Assembly (NCBI GenBank): GCA_007844125.1
Contig: CM017558.1
Span: 56,514,308-56,578,307 of the forward strand
Direction: 5' to 3'
Length of the DNA: 64,000 bases
Source: Sinonovacula constricta
Lineage: Eukaryota > Mollusca > Bivalvia > Cardiida > Solecurtidae
Shown here: positions 1-12,156 of the stretch, in pieces
Numbering within the stretch: the stretch's first letter is position 1
Layout: each line of letters starts with the position of its first letter
Program-made: the position numbers and the translations under genes
The notes under the pieces: generated by a model
What the model was told of the DNA's origin: nothing
Databases searched by the model: none
What the model saw: only the letters and a program-made list of their open reading frames with translations

Positions 1-416
1 AACAAACTTACCTGTACATGGACTTAAATATATATTCATATATGTACAATTCTATAACACGATATTTTAATCTAAAGAAAATGCCTGTACATTCCGCTAA
101 AACATCAGCGATTCTTGTCATAATTTTTCGGCGTTTATAGCGCACGGTAGAGAAGGTAGAGTGTCTGCTCAGAAGAACGCGGGTTAAAATTCAGGCTTTC
201 AAATATTGCTCCAGTATTGTATGCAGGAGATGTTGTCAGAAACACATAACTAGCTTGATATAATTGATGGCAGCACTATCAGCTTCACCATAACATCTTC
301 TACGGAGCTCAATGTTGAAGGGACATTAATCTTATCGCATCCATGCCCATTCTAAGAAAAAGGCAAACAGCAACATTACAACTAGAACTGCCACATTTTT
401 CGTGATATATTCCTTT

Positions 417-560
417 TGGTGTTTCGGTATGTACTGTAACTCGGATGACTCTGTTTTGTCGTAGAACAACTTCAATTGTGTTCCCACTACGTCGTCAACA
501 GATGGCTTGACGACATCCTCAGATTGTCCTCGTCATCCACGACTGATATGAAGGAGACAA
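417..560 (+). pseudogene. Decayed Cys-rich module, copy 1 (unknown family)
   Basis: Reads WCFGMYCNSDD, an in-frame TAG, then NNFNC followed by a Thr/Ser-rich linker (PTTSSTDGLTTSS). The WC(Y/F)GM(Y/F)CN and FNC motifs recur at 9200-9400. No recognised domain name. Confidence 0.4.
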
Positions 561-855
561 CGAAACCAGCCATTTCTGCAAATATAGACGGGTCCAAAAG
601 GATGTGCGTTCTTTGATTAAGTATATGCACCGAAACCCTTTATCGTTCACGTAAGTGTTATTGTTTTGTTGTTATGTTTTATATAGAAACATCACAGATA
701 TACACATATCACCATATGTCAGGTGAGAGACATCTTTATACAAAAGTCACCCCACTGCTGCCCCGACAGGTATTGAAACCATCTGATGTGCTGAAAGGTA
801 AACAGCATGTGGCTTGAGAACCTATTGATAATTGTTAAAATTTAAAAAAATATAA

Positions 856-1275
856 ATAAGAATATATGACAAAGTCCTATGAGTATTGCAACATATACCA
901 AACTCCGAAAAGGCACAGAACAAAGGTATTTCACATGCAAGCCAAGCGAAAAGTAAGAAAAAAATTGTGATGAGTCATTTAAGGAAAAGAGCAAACCCGA
1001 CAGTTACCGCCTTGGAACGGTCAGTCGGCAATATGGACCGACTGGGGTGCTTAAACCGGTTTTACAGAGCTCTAATCTCGCACTTCCTGACGAGTTTCTC
1101 AAATGCAAGCAACGAAAAGAAAAACGATTTATTTGAAAACAAAATGTCCATGCGCTGATACTTTCTATACGTTATGACGAAAGTAATGACGTCATCGAAA
1201 AATAATGTCCACATTGTGTTCAGAAAAGGAATATGGTATTATTTCGATTTGAAAAACAACACAAAAATGGTTGAC
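856..1275 (+). repeat. ~400-bp dispersed repeat, copy A (near complete)
   Basis: Begins AAGAATATATGACAAAGTCC and ends near ACACAAAAATGGTTGA. The middle block GACAGTTACCGCCTTGGAACGG and the CAGTCGGCA...GACCGACTGGGG segment recur in inverse orientation at 10781-11200 and 11426-11785. The 90-codon ORF inside (886-1158) belongs to the repeat, not to a gene. Confidence 0.8.
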
Positions 1276-2980
1276 CACAAATAAAATTAACTTTCTGAAT
1301 CATGAACAAACATGACCAGAGACGAATAAATGGTTGTAGCATCCTGTTGATGGGAAGGTGTTTAGTTTCTTTACGTCACTAGATTTTAGTCACCTATATG
1401 CTATGACGCTTCTCAACTAACTGATTTGGGGATATTGTAAAGTAGTTCCGTGTATAAATACAAAAGAATATTACACATTGATATCTTACGAATTAACGCA
1501 CATAAATATTTTGTAAGTTTAATGTACATACATGCAACGCCGTCTTTATGCAGAACGTTCTATTGCAAGCAATGTTTTATAAAAGCACGCGCTAATAAAC
1601 CTTTGGGCGCTTTCACACAGGTAAATTAATAAGTACTTGTGTTGGCACACAGGAGACCAAATTAAATCGCTAGGCTTGCCGAGAGTGAGAACATATTCAA
1701 CGTTCAGCACTAACAGTGTATTAATCCTACCACCTGTTCTATTACCAAAAACAGGGTTTAAAATTAGTTTTTGTCTCAGTCACGGTATAAAGATATAATC
1801 TGAAAACAGTGCTGTTGTTATTTAAATGTTATAACAAATTGTTTAAAACAAGTTTAACTTATTTGCAGATTTATTTGTCACTTAAATCTAACATTATTTG
1901 TTTTGCCGTATCCGAAAAATTCAAACATAAACAATGGGTGTGTGGGGGTACATTTAAGCTTCTAATCCCAGCAGACTGAGTCTCATTTTCTATTGTATTC
2001 CTCCACCAAAATCGAAAGACTAAGAAATAATTCTGTCATCACTATGTCTCATATTCAAATGGTGCTTCTTATTGCTTCTAAGCATATGTTTTGCTGCAAA
2101 CTTGCAGATAGATGGACTGTAGCTGTTAAAGAGATTTACGTCACCACACGAGACGCCATGCCATAAATAACTATCAAGGCGCAGAATGGTGCATGCGCTT
2201 AAAACAAGGAGACAACTATTCTTAAACTAAACACTCTTTTTCTGCCGATTCATTACATACATATATATGTGAGAGTTGCGAACCATAACTCTCATGGGAA
2301 CTAGACTATCTGCTAATTTACTTTTTTTTCTTGTTGTCTGCTTCATCTGAAACTACAGGCTGCAATGTTATCACCGGCATATTCGGTATCTTTTTTTTAA
2401 ACAAGATCATGACAATCAGCCGCTAGTTCATAATAATAACTGCTACCGTACTATAACTAGTTTTCTATCACAGACTTTTGTTTACCTTAATATCTTAAAA
2501 AAAACAGTTTGACGACGTGTGGACGTCCTCCGTATACATTTTAAAAAGTATCCGCCCAGATGCGCGTGACAGGCGGATAATAAAGCAAATGCTATCACAC
2601 ATTGCTTTATAATATCTGTTGTCCAAAATGATGTAAGGATAAAAAGCACATTTCTGGCTCCGCTTATAAAAGCGGGGCCTATCTGGAGTAGTTCTTATTG
2701 TTGAATAACTGATGATAAAGCCGTTGGCCATACAGGCTTTTATTTGTAAACATCATTTTAGAATCAACAACCAAATCAGTCTTCACTTCCTCTCCAAGGG
2801 TTTACGTCACAGACTTCCGGCTAACACTCTGGAATAAGATCTGGATGAGTAACTTACGATTACTTAGTATTTTGTTTTCTTTGATACATTTAAAGTGGCG
2901 AAACTAACACTGGTTCCTATACTTTTTCATCTTCTATTACTATGACCCAGAACGTCTTTGATGCTACGCCTTTCTTTGCA
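1276..2980. other. No gene seen (1276-2980)
   Basis: AT-rich DNA without supported exons, repeats or RNA genes. The 78-codon minus-strand ORF at 2495-2731 has no recognisable features. Confidence 0.55.
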
Positions 2981-2981
2981 G

Positions 2982-3129
2982 CGTCGATGGACATCTTGTT
3001 CGTATGGATGACGTGCCCTGCCAACCGCCGCACATAGAAACCAGACAGGAACAGTCACCACCTTCGCCCGTAGCAGCAGCTGGCGGCCATGAAAACACGG
3101 CTTCTTCGTCAATTGTCCAAAGTTGCTGA
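2982..3129 (+). CDS. Candidate terminal exon of an unrecognised plus-strand gene
   Basis: A strong acceptor (CCTTTCTTTGCAG, AG at 2980-2981) opens ~48 codons of relatively GC-rich, Pro/Ser-rich sequence (VDGHLVRMDDVPCQPPHIE...) ending at TGA 3127-3129. One base out of frame, a further open stretch (KADETELTKAKLSKRVL...) reaches TAA near 3237. No partner exon was identified upstream and no family is recognised. Base composition stands out from the surrounding AT-rich DNA. It could also be a retrocopy fragment. Confidence 0.3.
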
Positions 3130-3434
3130 CAGTAAAGCAGATGAAACCGAACTGACAAAAGCTAAGCTCTCAAAACGGGTTTTGAAGATGTTGAAAGATA
3201 TGTCTCCAACGAAAAACCGCAGAAGCTTTAAAATGTTTTAATTTTATTGTGACAACGAGTGTAATGATTTTTTTTTAAATACAGATTTTTTTCCAACCAA
3301 AAATAATATTATTACACATGATTATCAAATGTGGTTTTTATTTTATTTTTGTTGATTGTGAACTTATTTCATCCTTAAGTTGTTAAAAGGTGCTACTGCT
3401 TTATTGTTTGTCAATGCCCTTTCACTGTATTCTC

Positions 3435-3560
3435 ATTGTCAATGAGGGAGGGGCTGTGTTCGAGTAGTAGAGTTGTATCTCCTCTGATTTATCGCGTAGG
3501 TTCGAGACCCTGTCGGCACAAATCACTTCAATGTGAGGAGGAAGACATTTACCCAAATCA
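3435..3560 (+). mobile_element. tRNA-derived SINE fragment, second family
   Basis: A tRNA-like head with a box B of the form GGTTCGAGACCC (3499-3510) and a downstream GTGAGGAGGAAGACATT block. The body differs from the SINE at 5254. The 39880-40020 copy shares the GCGTAGG(T/C)(T/C)CGAGACCC stretch. Confidence 0.5.
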
Positions 3561-5253
3561 ATGTACGTCGTTATATTAACCAAAATCAAGTTGCTTTGTA
3601 TGTAAATAAAACAATATTTCAAATAAAAATGTATATCCAAGTTCAAAATAGAAGAAATGAATCCGACAAAGAAAGTTTAAAAACATATTTTACCATTGAT
3701 GCAACTTTATGACAGTAATTAGAGTTTATGTTTATTTCTGTATTATTTAAGAAAACATCTTGTTAACTATCTTCATTGTTTACACAATTCATATTTAAGT
3801 TCATTTTACAAAAACCTCAAAATTTGATACGATTAGATCAAAACATCACCGGGTTTAAGTCTTCTTTTATCAATGTAGTTTTGATGTATATGTTGTTAAC
3901 AGTTCGTTTGCATTTAGTTGTAAGTGTACCTGTTGTTAACTTATTTACCTATACACTGCTAATAAAACATACTAATAATATCTTATGCATTTCACAGTTT
4001 TCTTTTCATTAAATCGCAAAGTAAAAGACAACTTGAGATTTTCAACTTTCATTTCTCTCCACTGAATACGATCAATCATTGCATTACTAAGAGTGCGCTG
4101 AAGGCAACGAAAAAGTAAGTCATAAAGACAATTAATGAAAGTCAAGGTGTTTGAGCATATTCGTAATGAATCCGTTCCCATATATATGAGTAGTGAAATT
4201 TTCATGCATTCGTTTTAATGATTGTAGCAATTATTAGAAGATGGAAAAATAAATTAGAACTACCAATGTTAAGATTGATAATGTAAGAAAATTAAGTGAT
4301 TTCCCTTAAAATAAAACTACGCGGAAAACAGTAGGCCACTGCAAACAGCACCATACCCAATTCATTACTGAGAAAAACAAACTTTGAATACTAGTAATGC
4401 GTAAAGCGATAATATCCTGATTAGTTGGGTAAATGTTAAGTCATTAAGACAATCCGTGAATATTGAATCTTTTTTTTTCAAATAACATTCAACGGTGAAT
4501 TATTTGTGTATTTTGCCATTCAAAGAATATATTTTATATGGAAAATAAAAACCGTATGTATACTGATAAAAATATAATATGTCTTACGTGGACATAAAGC
4601 CATATCGGCAAAAATAAGATGAATTTCTTTGGCAATATCCATAATTTATATGTAACAGTAATTTATATGTAACATATATACAACAGAAAAGTGAAGCAAT
4701 AAAAACAATTTATCTGGTATTCGCTGATAGAGGGATGGTTTTGTAGTGTCCACATCTCGAGTGTCAACCACGATTGTAAGGCAGCTACGTCAGAGCAATA
4801 AAATTGAATGCTAAGAAATGGAAAAGTATAATAATTAATGTAAATTGTTTAAAGGTGGTATCCGACAGATTACCTATATCAGATACATGTTACAAAAAAT
4901 TCCTAGTGTTTTAACAGAATTTAGGCAAGGTAAAGACCTGTTTGAACCCTTCCTCAATTAAGAGACAGTACAGATCGTGAAAATCACTATAAATGTTCGG
5001 TTTAAATCTATACATACACAAGATGCGGATTTCTGTTATGAATAGCAATTAAAGCCCGAGGGAATCATTCTGATGATAACATTACATGATCCCAAAATTA
5101 AGTAGTCACGTGGTTTTCTTAGTTAAAAATAGCTAATTCTGCAGCGTGGCTCCGTTTGGAAATACATGTTTGCAATGATAAGTGGAATGTGTTTTGCTTC
5201 TCTTTTCAGAAAATTAAAGAGATCGCATAGTGGAACGTTATTAACACATTTAC
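3561..5253. other. No gene seen (3561-5253)
   Basis: AT-rich intergenic sequence with short chance ORFs. The string GGTGGTATCCGACAG near 4855 recurs at ~39466, a possible repeat end. Confidence 0.55.
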
Positions 5254-5550
5254 CGGACCTGATAGCGCAATCGGTAGAGCGTTGGCTTCAGGTACTGAAG
5301 GCCCGGGTTCGAACTCGGGCAGCAACATACCAACGTCGTTAAAATGGTAGTGGATCCTTTGCTTACGCTCAAGCAAATATAAGATAGTTCTACGACTGGT
5401 TGGTCCTGTGTCAGGATAATGTGACTGTGTGTGGTATTATGCCAGGTGTTCACGGCATGCTAAACACAGTGAATCATATTTGTTTCAAGTGAACGCCGTC
5501 TTCGGATAACTGAAATACTGGTGGTGGGACGATAAACTCGTACTTTAATC
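5254..5550 (+). mobile_element. tRNA-derived SINE, copy 1 (best preserved)
   Basis: The tRNA-like head has a box A region (TAGCGCAATCGGTAGAGCG, 5263-5281) and a box B (GGTTCGAACTC, 5306-5316), the internal RNA polymerase III promoter. The body that follows (GTCGTTAAAATGGTAGTGG... to GGTGGTGGGACGATAAACTCG) is shared with the copy at 46068-46348. Ends are estimated from that similarity. It is not a tRNA gene: the cloverleaf is incomplete and a SINE body follows. Confidence 0.75.
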
Positions 5551-5749
5551 TAACAGATACGATTTTGATCACTGACTATTATTTGTTAGACAGTACTTGT
5601 CGCGAAGGAAAGTCATTCTAAATGTCAAAGGTAAGGTGTCACGTGTTTTTTCATATCTACCATTGCCGCGTTGGCTCTGTTGGCACTAATCGAGATTTAT
5701 GCTTTACTGTTTACACAGATCTAGGGCATCAATGAAGCGTATTTTGCAG

Positions 5750-5855
5750 GACCTTTTTTTGTAACGGTGACTTATTTGGATTTGGTACAACGATCCCCTC
5801 AACAAGAAGTACGTCCCAGCCGACTACGTCACCAGCACCTACATACTTACTTCAG
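5750..5855 (+). pseudogene. Decayed Cys-rich module, copy 2 (unknown family)
   Basis: After an acceptor-like TTTTGCAG (AG at 5748-5749) reads PFFCNGDLFGFGTTIPST followed by a Thr/Pro-rich linker ending YLLQK. The linker GTT(I/F)PST...LLQK matches the copy at 9200-9400. The first half of the module is shortened. Confidence 0.38.
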
Positions 5856-8800
5856 AAACATATTAAAAAGCTTCTTCTGTTTCTTAATTCTAGCTTACCA
5901 AGATGGTCACTTGGTTCATATCTGTAAAATAGAATAAAACCAGCGATTTTCAATCGTAGCTATAAAATTACACGCCAGGAGCCCACTGTGTTAGATACAG
6001 ATTTCTATCCATGTTTACTGTTCTAAGGGACTTGGACAAATGCAACAGTTCTAGGTCATATAAGTGTCCTTATTTGAAGTCACCAAAATACTTACGTACA
6101 AACTATTCTGACTGAACCTTTTCCGAGTCGTACTGTTCATTTTAACTTTTCACTATTTAAACTGTTCAATTCCACACAATATATGTTTAGAAAACTTTAC
6201 CTGGAGGTTTGAAGCGGAAGTCCAAATTATTTGGAAGGAAGTTTCAGTCACACTTTCTAACATCTATCGTGCGTGAAATTGCGAAGTTTTAATTGTGATT
6301 TACTAGAACCTGCGTAGGAATAACAGATGTCCCGGTGATGGCGATTGCTTAAAGCAACCAATTATTTACAATTTAAACGCCAAATTCTAGTAAAACATTT
6401 TATCGCATAATTTATATCGTTTCTAACTTATTACAGACTTAAATATAATTGCATGGCAGTACATTCTTATATATCACATATAAATGCATCGAATAACTCG
6501 ATGAAACGGGACTATATCTTATATTCGGGTTTTTCTAAACCAATAAGTACATTATCGTTTATCGAGATATCTGAGAAAAAAACTGAGAAAACACAAACTG
6601 TCCTAACTAACTTCGCCTTAAGATAAGTGATGCACCCAATGAGCAACACAATGTATAGCCCAAACTAAGGCCTTCGAGAATAAGCATCAATAAATTTCCT
6701 ACCTCTTACACGAAGAGAAATTCCACTCAGTTTATATTTATCCCTTATTTAAGTGAATATTAATCTTTTAAACATTGTCAGTGACCCATAGTGTTGCAGA
6801 TTTCATGTTTATGTAAAACAAGTGATTATAATGTATCCTGAAATAGTTCAGCCCTGACAATGTGGCGAGAACAGATACTAGTGTTGCATTTAGTTCAACA
6901 TATACAAAAATATTAAATGTATCACTCTTTATCTTTCAGTGCCTCTTACTGCTTTCAGCAAGGCGTATGTACAACAACAGCTATTATAATGTATTGTTTA
7001 ATTAGGCTGAGATATTGTACATGTATCTTGTGTTTTGAGCAGGTTAAATATGAGAAAAAAAGAAGTCAAGTACTATTTTGTACAATAACATACAAATCAG
7101 AGTACATTGTTTTACATATATATTTATGTAACTGCATTTGAAACCTTAATGTTTCCACAATCTTCAATGGTTAAAACAATATTCATAAAGCCAGCCTGTT
7201 TTTAGCAAACAACGCCGCGGTATCCTAAACATTATTCACTTGATAATATTCAGCTCAGGGCAAAAGGTTGAAAACAACGTATGCACAATGTGTAATAGAT
7301 TTACTGAAGTAAAGAGAAAACTGTCATACACATGTATAGTTTACTATAATTTGAAACTGGAAAACCACAAATGCTGATTCGACGTAACGGGGGAATTGAA
7401 AAAGAAAAAAATGGCGATATTAAAAAATCAAAGTTTTAATGGGTACGCATTCAGAGCTGCGACTAATCGAGAACAGTACTACACGATGTACAATCATTTG
7501 TGGCCTTCATAAAATTTTGAGGATATTATGCTTTTACTCACCTGTGCACTTCAAAGGCAAACACAACCATAAGAAATAAAGCTATAACAGTTTATTTTTA
7601 ATGCTAATATTTTAGATTAGTAGTAAGAAAATATGATATTTATTTTACAAGGGCATACCCAGTATTTTATAATCTTAACTAAATTTTATTGATCCAAAAC
7701 AACATAGAAAAGAGAAAAATATAATTATATCAAACAATGTTGTTTACACTGAAAGATTACTGAGTAGTATTTAAGTCGTAGTGGCCACAGGGCTGATTGA
7801 TCCGAAAGATGTGTAAATCATGCACACCAACAGTGACTTTGAGGCTATACAAGGTACATTGCCCATCCTTATTCATGTCACATTTAAAGTTTTGAAACGA
7901 TTTGTAGCGCTCCAGTAAGGAAGGTCCTCTCAAAATGATGCACTTTATTTAAAGCTATAACGACTGCAAATAAATCGTTGTAATGCCTAGAAATATTTAG
8001 TAAATTTTGTTAAATCAGTACGCATGATTAACTTGATCGTGTATAAGATCAAATGTAATTTAATATTCACCAATTTAATGAGCACGCTTTTGTAATTGTA
8101 CTTTTTAGTTGACAACTTATTGTTTAGATCAGAAAATACTATCTAAGTCAAAGGTAAGCTGTTACGACTGTGGCTCTGTTCAACCGGCAACAAGTAAGAC
8201 TTAAAACGGAAGAGGTAAAGAAACTTGTAAAAATATATAGAATTGAATATTACACAACTCTTATTTAATTATGGTCAAATGCAGTGTCCACACTTGAGGC
8301 AAATAGTTATACAGGGTACACATGCCTCATTAGGGTTTTAAGCCAGGAATGTATAATAGACTACGAATAATGTTAAAAAATGTATATTTCGCATTTAAAC
8401 ATATAAATACACGTCACTACACTTACAGTTAAATAGTTTTGTTTTGATTGTTGATAAATAAGGTGAAGATGAGTAGAAGATAAAACAAGAGGTTACAATA
8501 TCGGTGTTTGCAATGTTCGTGTGTATGCAGGATGATTAGGATACAATATAACTAGTAATGTTATGTTAAAATAACTAGACAAGAACACTTCTTTCGAACG
8601 ACGAGTATACACGTATACATGTAGTTTAATTATCTTAGTATTTTGTCAAGTCCTTGACTCAATTGCTTAAGTAGTTTTGTAGTTTTTTCGACTGTTTTAA
8701 TTATAAGACGTAAAGTCTTTGTAGAACATTGTGTATGTGCTATGTTCGCATTTGACGTTAAAATGTACAACAGTTTAGAATTCATACTAGGAAAGCAGAA

Positions 8801-9199
8801 AATCATTATTGCATTGCATAAACTGTGTTATAAAAACGCATTGATGCCGCTGTAATAATGAATGTTTAATGTTCAATTGAATATTAATTATAAAAGTGTG
8901 AAAATAATACTTCGTAGTAAAATAAAAGAATATGCATTCTACTTTGAATCAGCATGACGTTTAAATGATATTTAATCAATAAATCGTAAAGTTATTGTGA
9001 CCTTAGAACAACCTTCTATTAAACAAAACAATGATGTTATACCAACCGGTTTGAGCTTTGTTTTATTCACTGGTTACACCGTTAAAGACAAACGCGAAAA
9101 GAAAACATACATGTAACATTTTTTCTATCCAATCACAGTTTAATACAAAATAACTAACCGAAATGCTTCCCCTGTTAAGGTGACGTCCATACCAGCGGC
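5856..9199. other. No gene seen (5856-9199)
   Basis: AT-rich sequence. The 74-codon ORF at 6917-7141 shows no domain, signal or composition supporting a gene. Confidence 0.55.
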
Positions 9200-9400
9200 A
9201 CCTGGTGCTATGGGATGTTTTGTAACGAAAACGGAAAAATCATTTACTGGGACGATTTCAACTGCCAGACTCCACAACAATGAAAGCTACAACCAGTCTG
9301 GCAACAGGGACTACATTCCCGTCTACTATGTCATCAGCACAAATGCTGTCCTCAAGGAGAATCTTGCTTCAGAAGCGGGATAGACAAACTTCTAAATAAA
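9200..9400 (+). pseudogene. Decayed Cys-rich module, copy 3 (unknown family)
   Basis: Reads TWCYGMFCNENGK...DDFNCQTPQQ to an in-frame TGA. A one-base shift restores a Thr/Ser-rich linker (TTSLATGTTFPSTMSS...LLQK). A 67-codon ORF at 9180-9383 is yet another frame through the same sequence. The module looks like a small disulfide domain with a mucin-like linker, now disrupted. Confidence 0.4.
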
Positions 9401-10780
9401 ATTTTCCTCAATCGCAACGAACATGGCTCAAAGATGAAATAAAATAAGAAAATCAGATATTTTCAATGGAAGGTTAAATGTCACTTTGTGTCAGAAAATC
9501 TTGATATGTTTTACACGAATTTGTATAATTTGATAGTAGTTAATGCCACATTAAAACATTAAAGTTACACGAAGCTTAATACAAATAAGTGCTTGTCAAT
9601 GATTACTTGCTGTAGAAACGAAGCTCTTAACTATTATGTTGTGTGCAATCGTTCAGAGAAACCAAGTTTGCCTTAGTCACATATGCTCTTCTGCGGCCCA
9701 TCAAAACCAGGAATTACGACAGCCGCGCAATACCGCACGGACACCTACTTTAAATGCTTTTTTGTTTTTCCATGAAGACAAAAACAAACTAAAATTGAAC
9801 AAACAATTTAACTAAAGGAGTTGAAACCAACAGGCCATGTGGAAACACGTTATTAAACTATTTTGCACATATTATAGTGGCTGCATACTTTTTGTTTCGG
9901 AATTAATCAGTTTTAATACCATACTCCGTACTCCATATACACACTATATTTTAATAATGCTTTATCTTTCATAAAATGCCATCATACATTGCTCTTGTAC
10001 TTACTTTAACTTGTTGATATTTCTCGACTGTAACGAGACTAGATTTTAATGTTTTCATGCTATTTTTAATCTGAAATCTACATTAACGCAGCATAGTAAG
10101 TGAAAGTAAACTTTAAATTGTGAAGCAACTGGTAATGCTTGTTTGATTATATTAAGGTATGATAATGCATTATACTATATATGCAGGTTATGGAAACTGT
10201 ATGCTACTGGCGTTTTATCTACATTTTTGTTCTTTCATGCATGTGTTTCTCTGGAGAAGTTGTATCAAATGAATACATATATCTTTACCAAATTCTTTTT
10301 TTTTTAATCCCGACAAATCAGCAAACAATAACGAAAATAGCAGACACCCAAAACAACAACAACGAGCAAAACAACAACAACAGGCGCAGAAGGCATTTTA
10401 TGAAAGCTGGTGTTACTATTGAATTCCAGAGCATGCATCGTTTTAACTGTACATTTTTATTTAAAGACAGCTCTGTGGTATATTTGACATACAAGCAAAA
10501 TCATGCATCGGTTTAGGCAAGTGTAATGAGAATAAGAAACTTTTACAGAAGATCCAAATTAAATAACAATAACAGAACTATCAAAGCATGCATGTATTTC
10601 TGCTATACTGAGACATATGATGAAATTAGCAAAAGTCAATGAAATATTTGATGAACAGAAACAATACTAAAAGAGTACATAAATATTTCATCACGCGAAA
10701 TCAAACAGTTTATATCAAGAAAACTAAACCAAATGTCTCTGATCATGTTTATTTCATGATTCAAAGTTAACTTATGCATT

Positions 10781-11200
10781 ACCATTTTTGTGTAGTTTTT
10801 ATAATCGAAATGACACCCATATCTTTTTTAAACACTATGTGGACATTATTTTTCAATGACGACACTGCTTTCGTCATAACTGATCAAAGTAAACATTAGC
10901 GCTTGGACATTTTGTATTCAAATAGATCGGGTTTCTTTTCTTTGCTTGCATTTGAGAATCCCAGCCGGAGTGCGATGTTAGAGATGATAAAACCGGTTTA
11001 AGCACCCCAGTCAGTCCATATTGCCGACTGACCGTTTCAAGGCGGTAACTGTCGGGTTTGCTCTTTTCGTTAAATGACTCATCCCAAAATTGTTCTTGCT
11101 TTTCACTTGGCTTGCATTTAAAATGCATTTGTCCTGTGTCTTTTCGGAGTTTAGTGTATGTTTCAATGCTCATAGGACTTTTCATATATTCGTATTCATG
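10781..11200 (-). repeat. ~400-bp dispersed repeat, copy B (near complete)
   Basis: Reverse-complement match over its length to 856-1275, with shared ends (ACCATTTTTGTGTAG... to ...TTTTCATATATTCGTATT). It lies head to tail with copy C about 230 bp away. Confidence 0.8.
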
Positions 11201-11425
11201 ATCACAACAATGTTACTTGTGCAATGTGGCGGTCGTAAAAATTCTCCCCGTGCTTGTAACCTATATTGTCATTTAATTCATCCTATTAGGATTGTTACGT
11301 GTATTAACTTTGATGGACATTGGACTTTGGTTCCTCAATTCCATCTTCATATGAACAGGAAGCTACAACCATATACTTTTCTCTGTTCATGTTTTTTTCA
11401 TATTCAAAGTTTTTTTCACTTATAA

Positions 11426-11785
11426 TCAACCATTTTTGTGTAGTTTTATAATCGAAATAATACCCATATCTTTTCTAAACACTATGTGGATCTAAACACT
11501 ATGTGGACATTATATTTCAACGACGTCACAACTTTCGTCATAACTTATCAAAGTAAACATAAGCGCTTAAACATTTTGTATTCAAATAGATCGGGGTTTT
11601 TTCCATTGCTTGCATTTGAGAAACCCACCAGGAAGAGCTGTGTAAAACCGGTTTAAGCACCCCAGTCGGTCCTTAATGCCGACTGACCGTTCCAAGGCGG
11701 TAACTGTCGGGTTTTCTCTTTTCCTTAAACGACTCATCACAAATTTGTTCTTACTTTTTACTTGGCTTGCATTTGAAATACCTAT
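11426..11785 (-). repeat. ~400-bp dispersed repeat, copy C
   Basis: Same family and orientation as copy B. It carries an internal 18-bp tandem duplication (CTAAACACTATGTGGA twice, near 11474-11508). The distal ~40 bp diverge. The 87- and 65-codon ORFs here are repeat-derived. Confidence 0.78.
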
Positions 11786-12156
11786 ATGTACCGTATTAGC
11801 AGTTACATTAACAAGCAATAATTCTTTCAGTACATTTAACAACACGTTAAACGAAAATGTCTCTATAATATAATATAATAAATTGATACACTTATATGAT
11901 ACAATTATTTTTAGAGTAAAATAAACAAGATCATTTCAAATGAAAGCATATACAAACCATTAGAACTATGTCTAGAGAACAAGAATGGCTCATTACTGAA
12001 GATTTAATGAAATCAAATGAACATTTCATTAATATTTTTAAAAAGAAACTGATAATTAGCGCATTAATTTTCCGAAAAGATGTGTTGAGCTTCACAAGAA
12101 AGACAACGATATTCTAGCGCAGCCAAACTCCCTTGATGGAAAGTGAAACACAGTGA

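Noticed and set aside
886..1158. 90-codon ORF, and similar ORFs at 11582-11845 and 10874-11425
   Set aside because: They are the same dispersed repeat read in different frames and do not keep a common frame between copies.
5263..5330. Possible tRNA gene
   Set aside because: Boxes A and B are present, but a complete cloverleaf was not found and a SINE body shared with 46068-46348 follows directly.
10181..10516. 111-codon ORF with a hydrophobic start and Asn-rich centre
   Set aside because: The Asn run comes from an AAC repeat; no splice context, domain or composition supports a gene.
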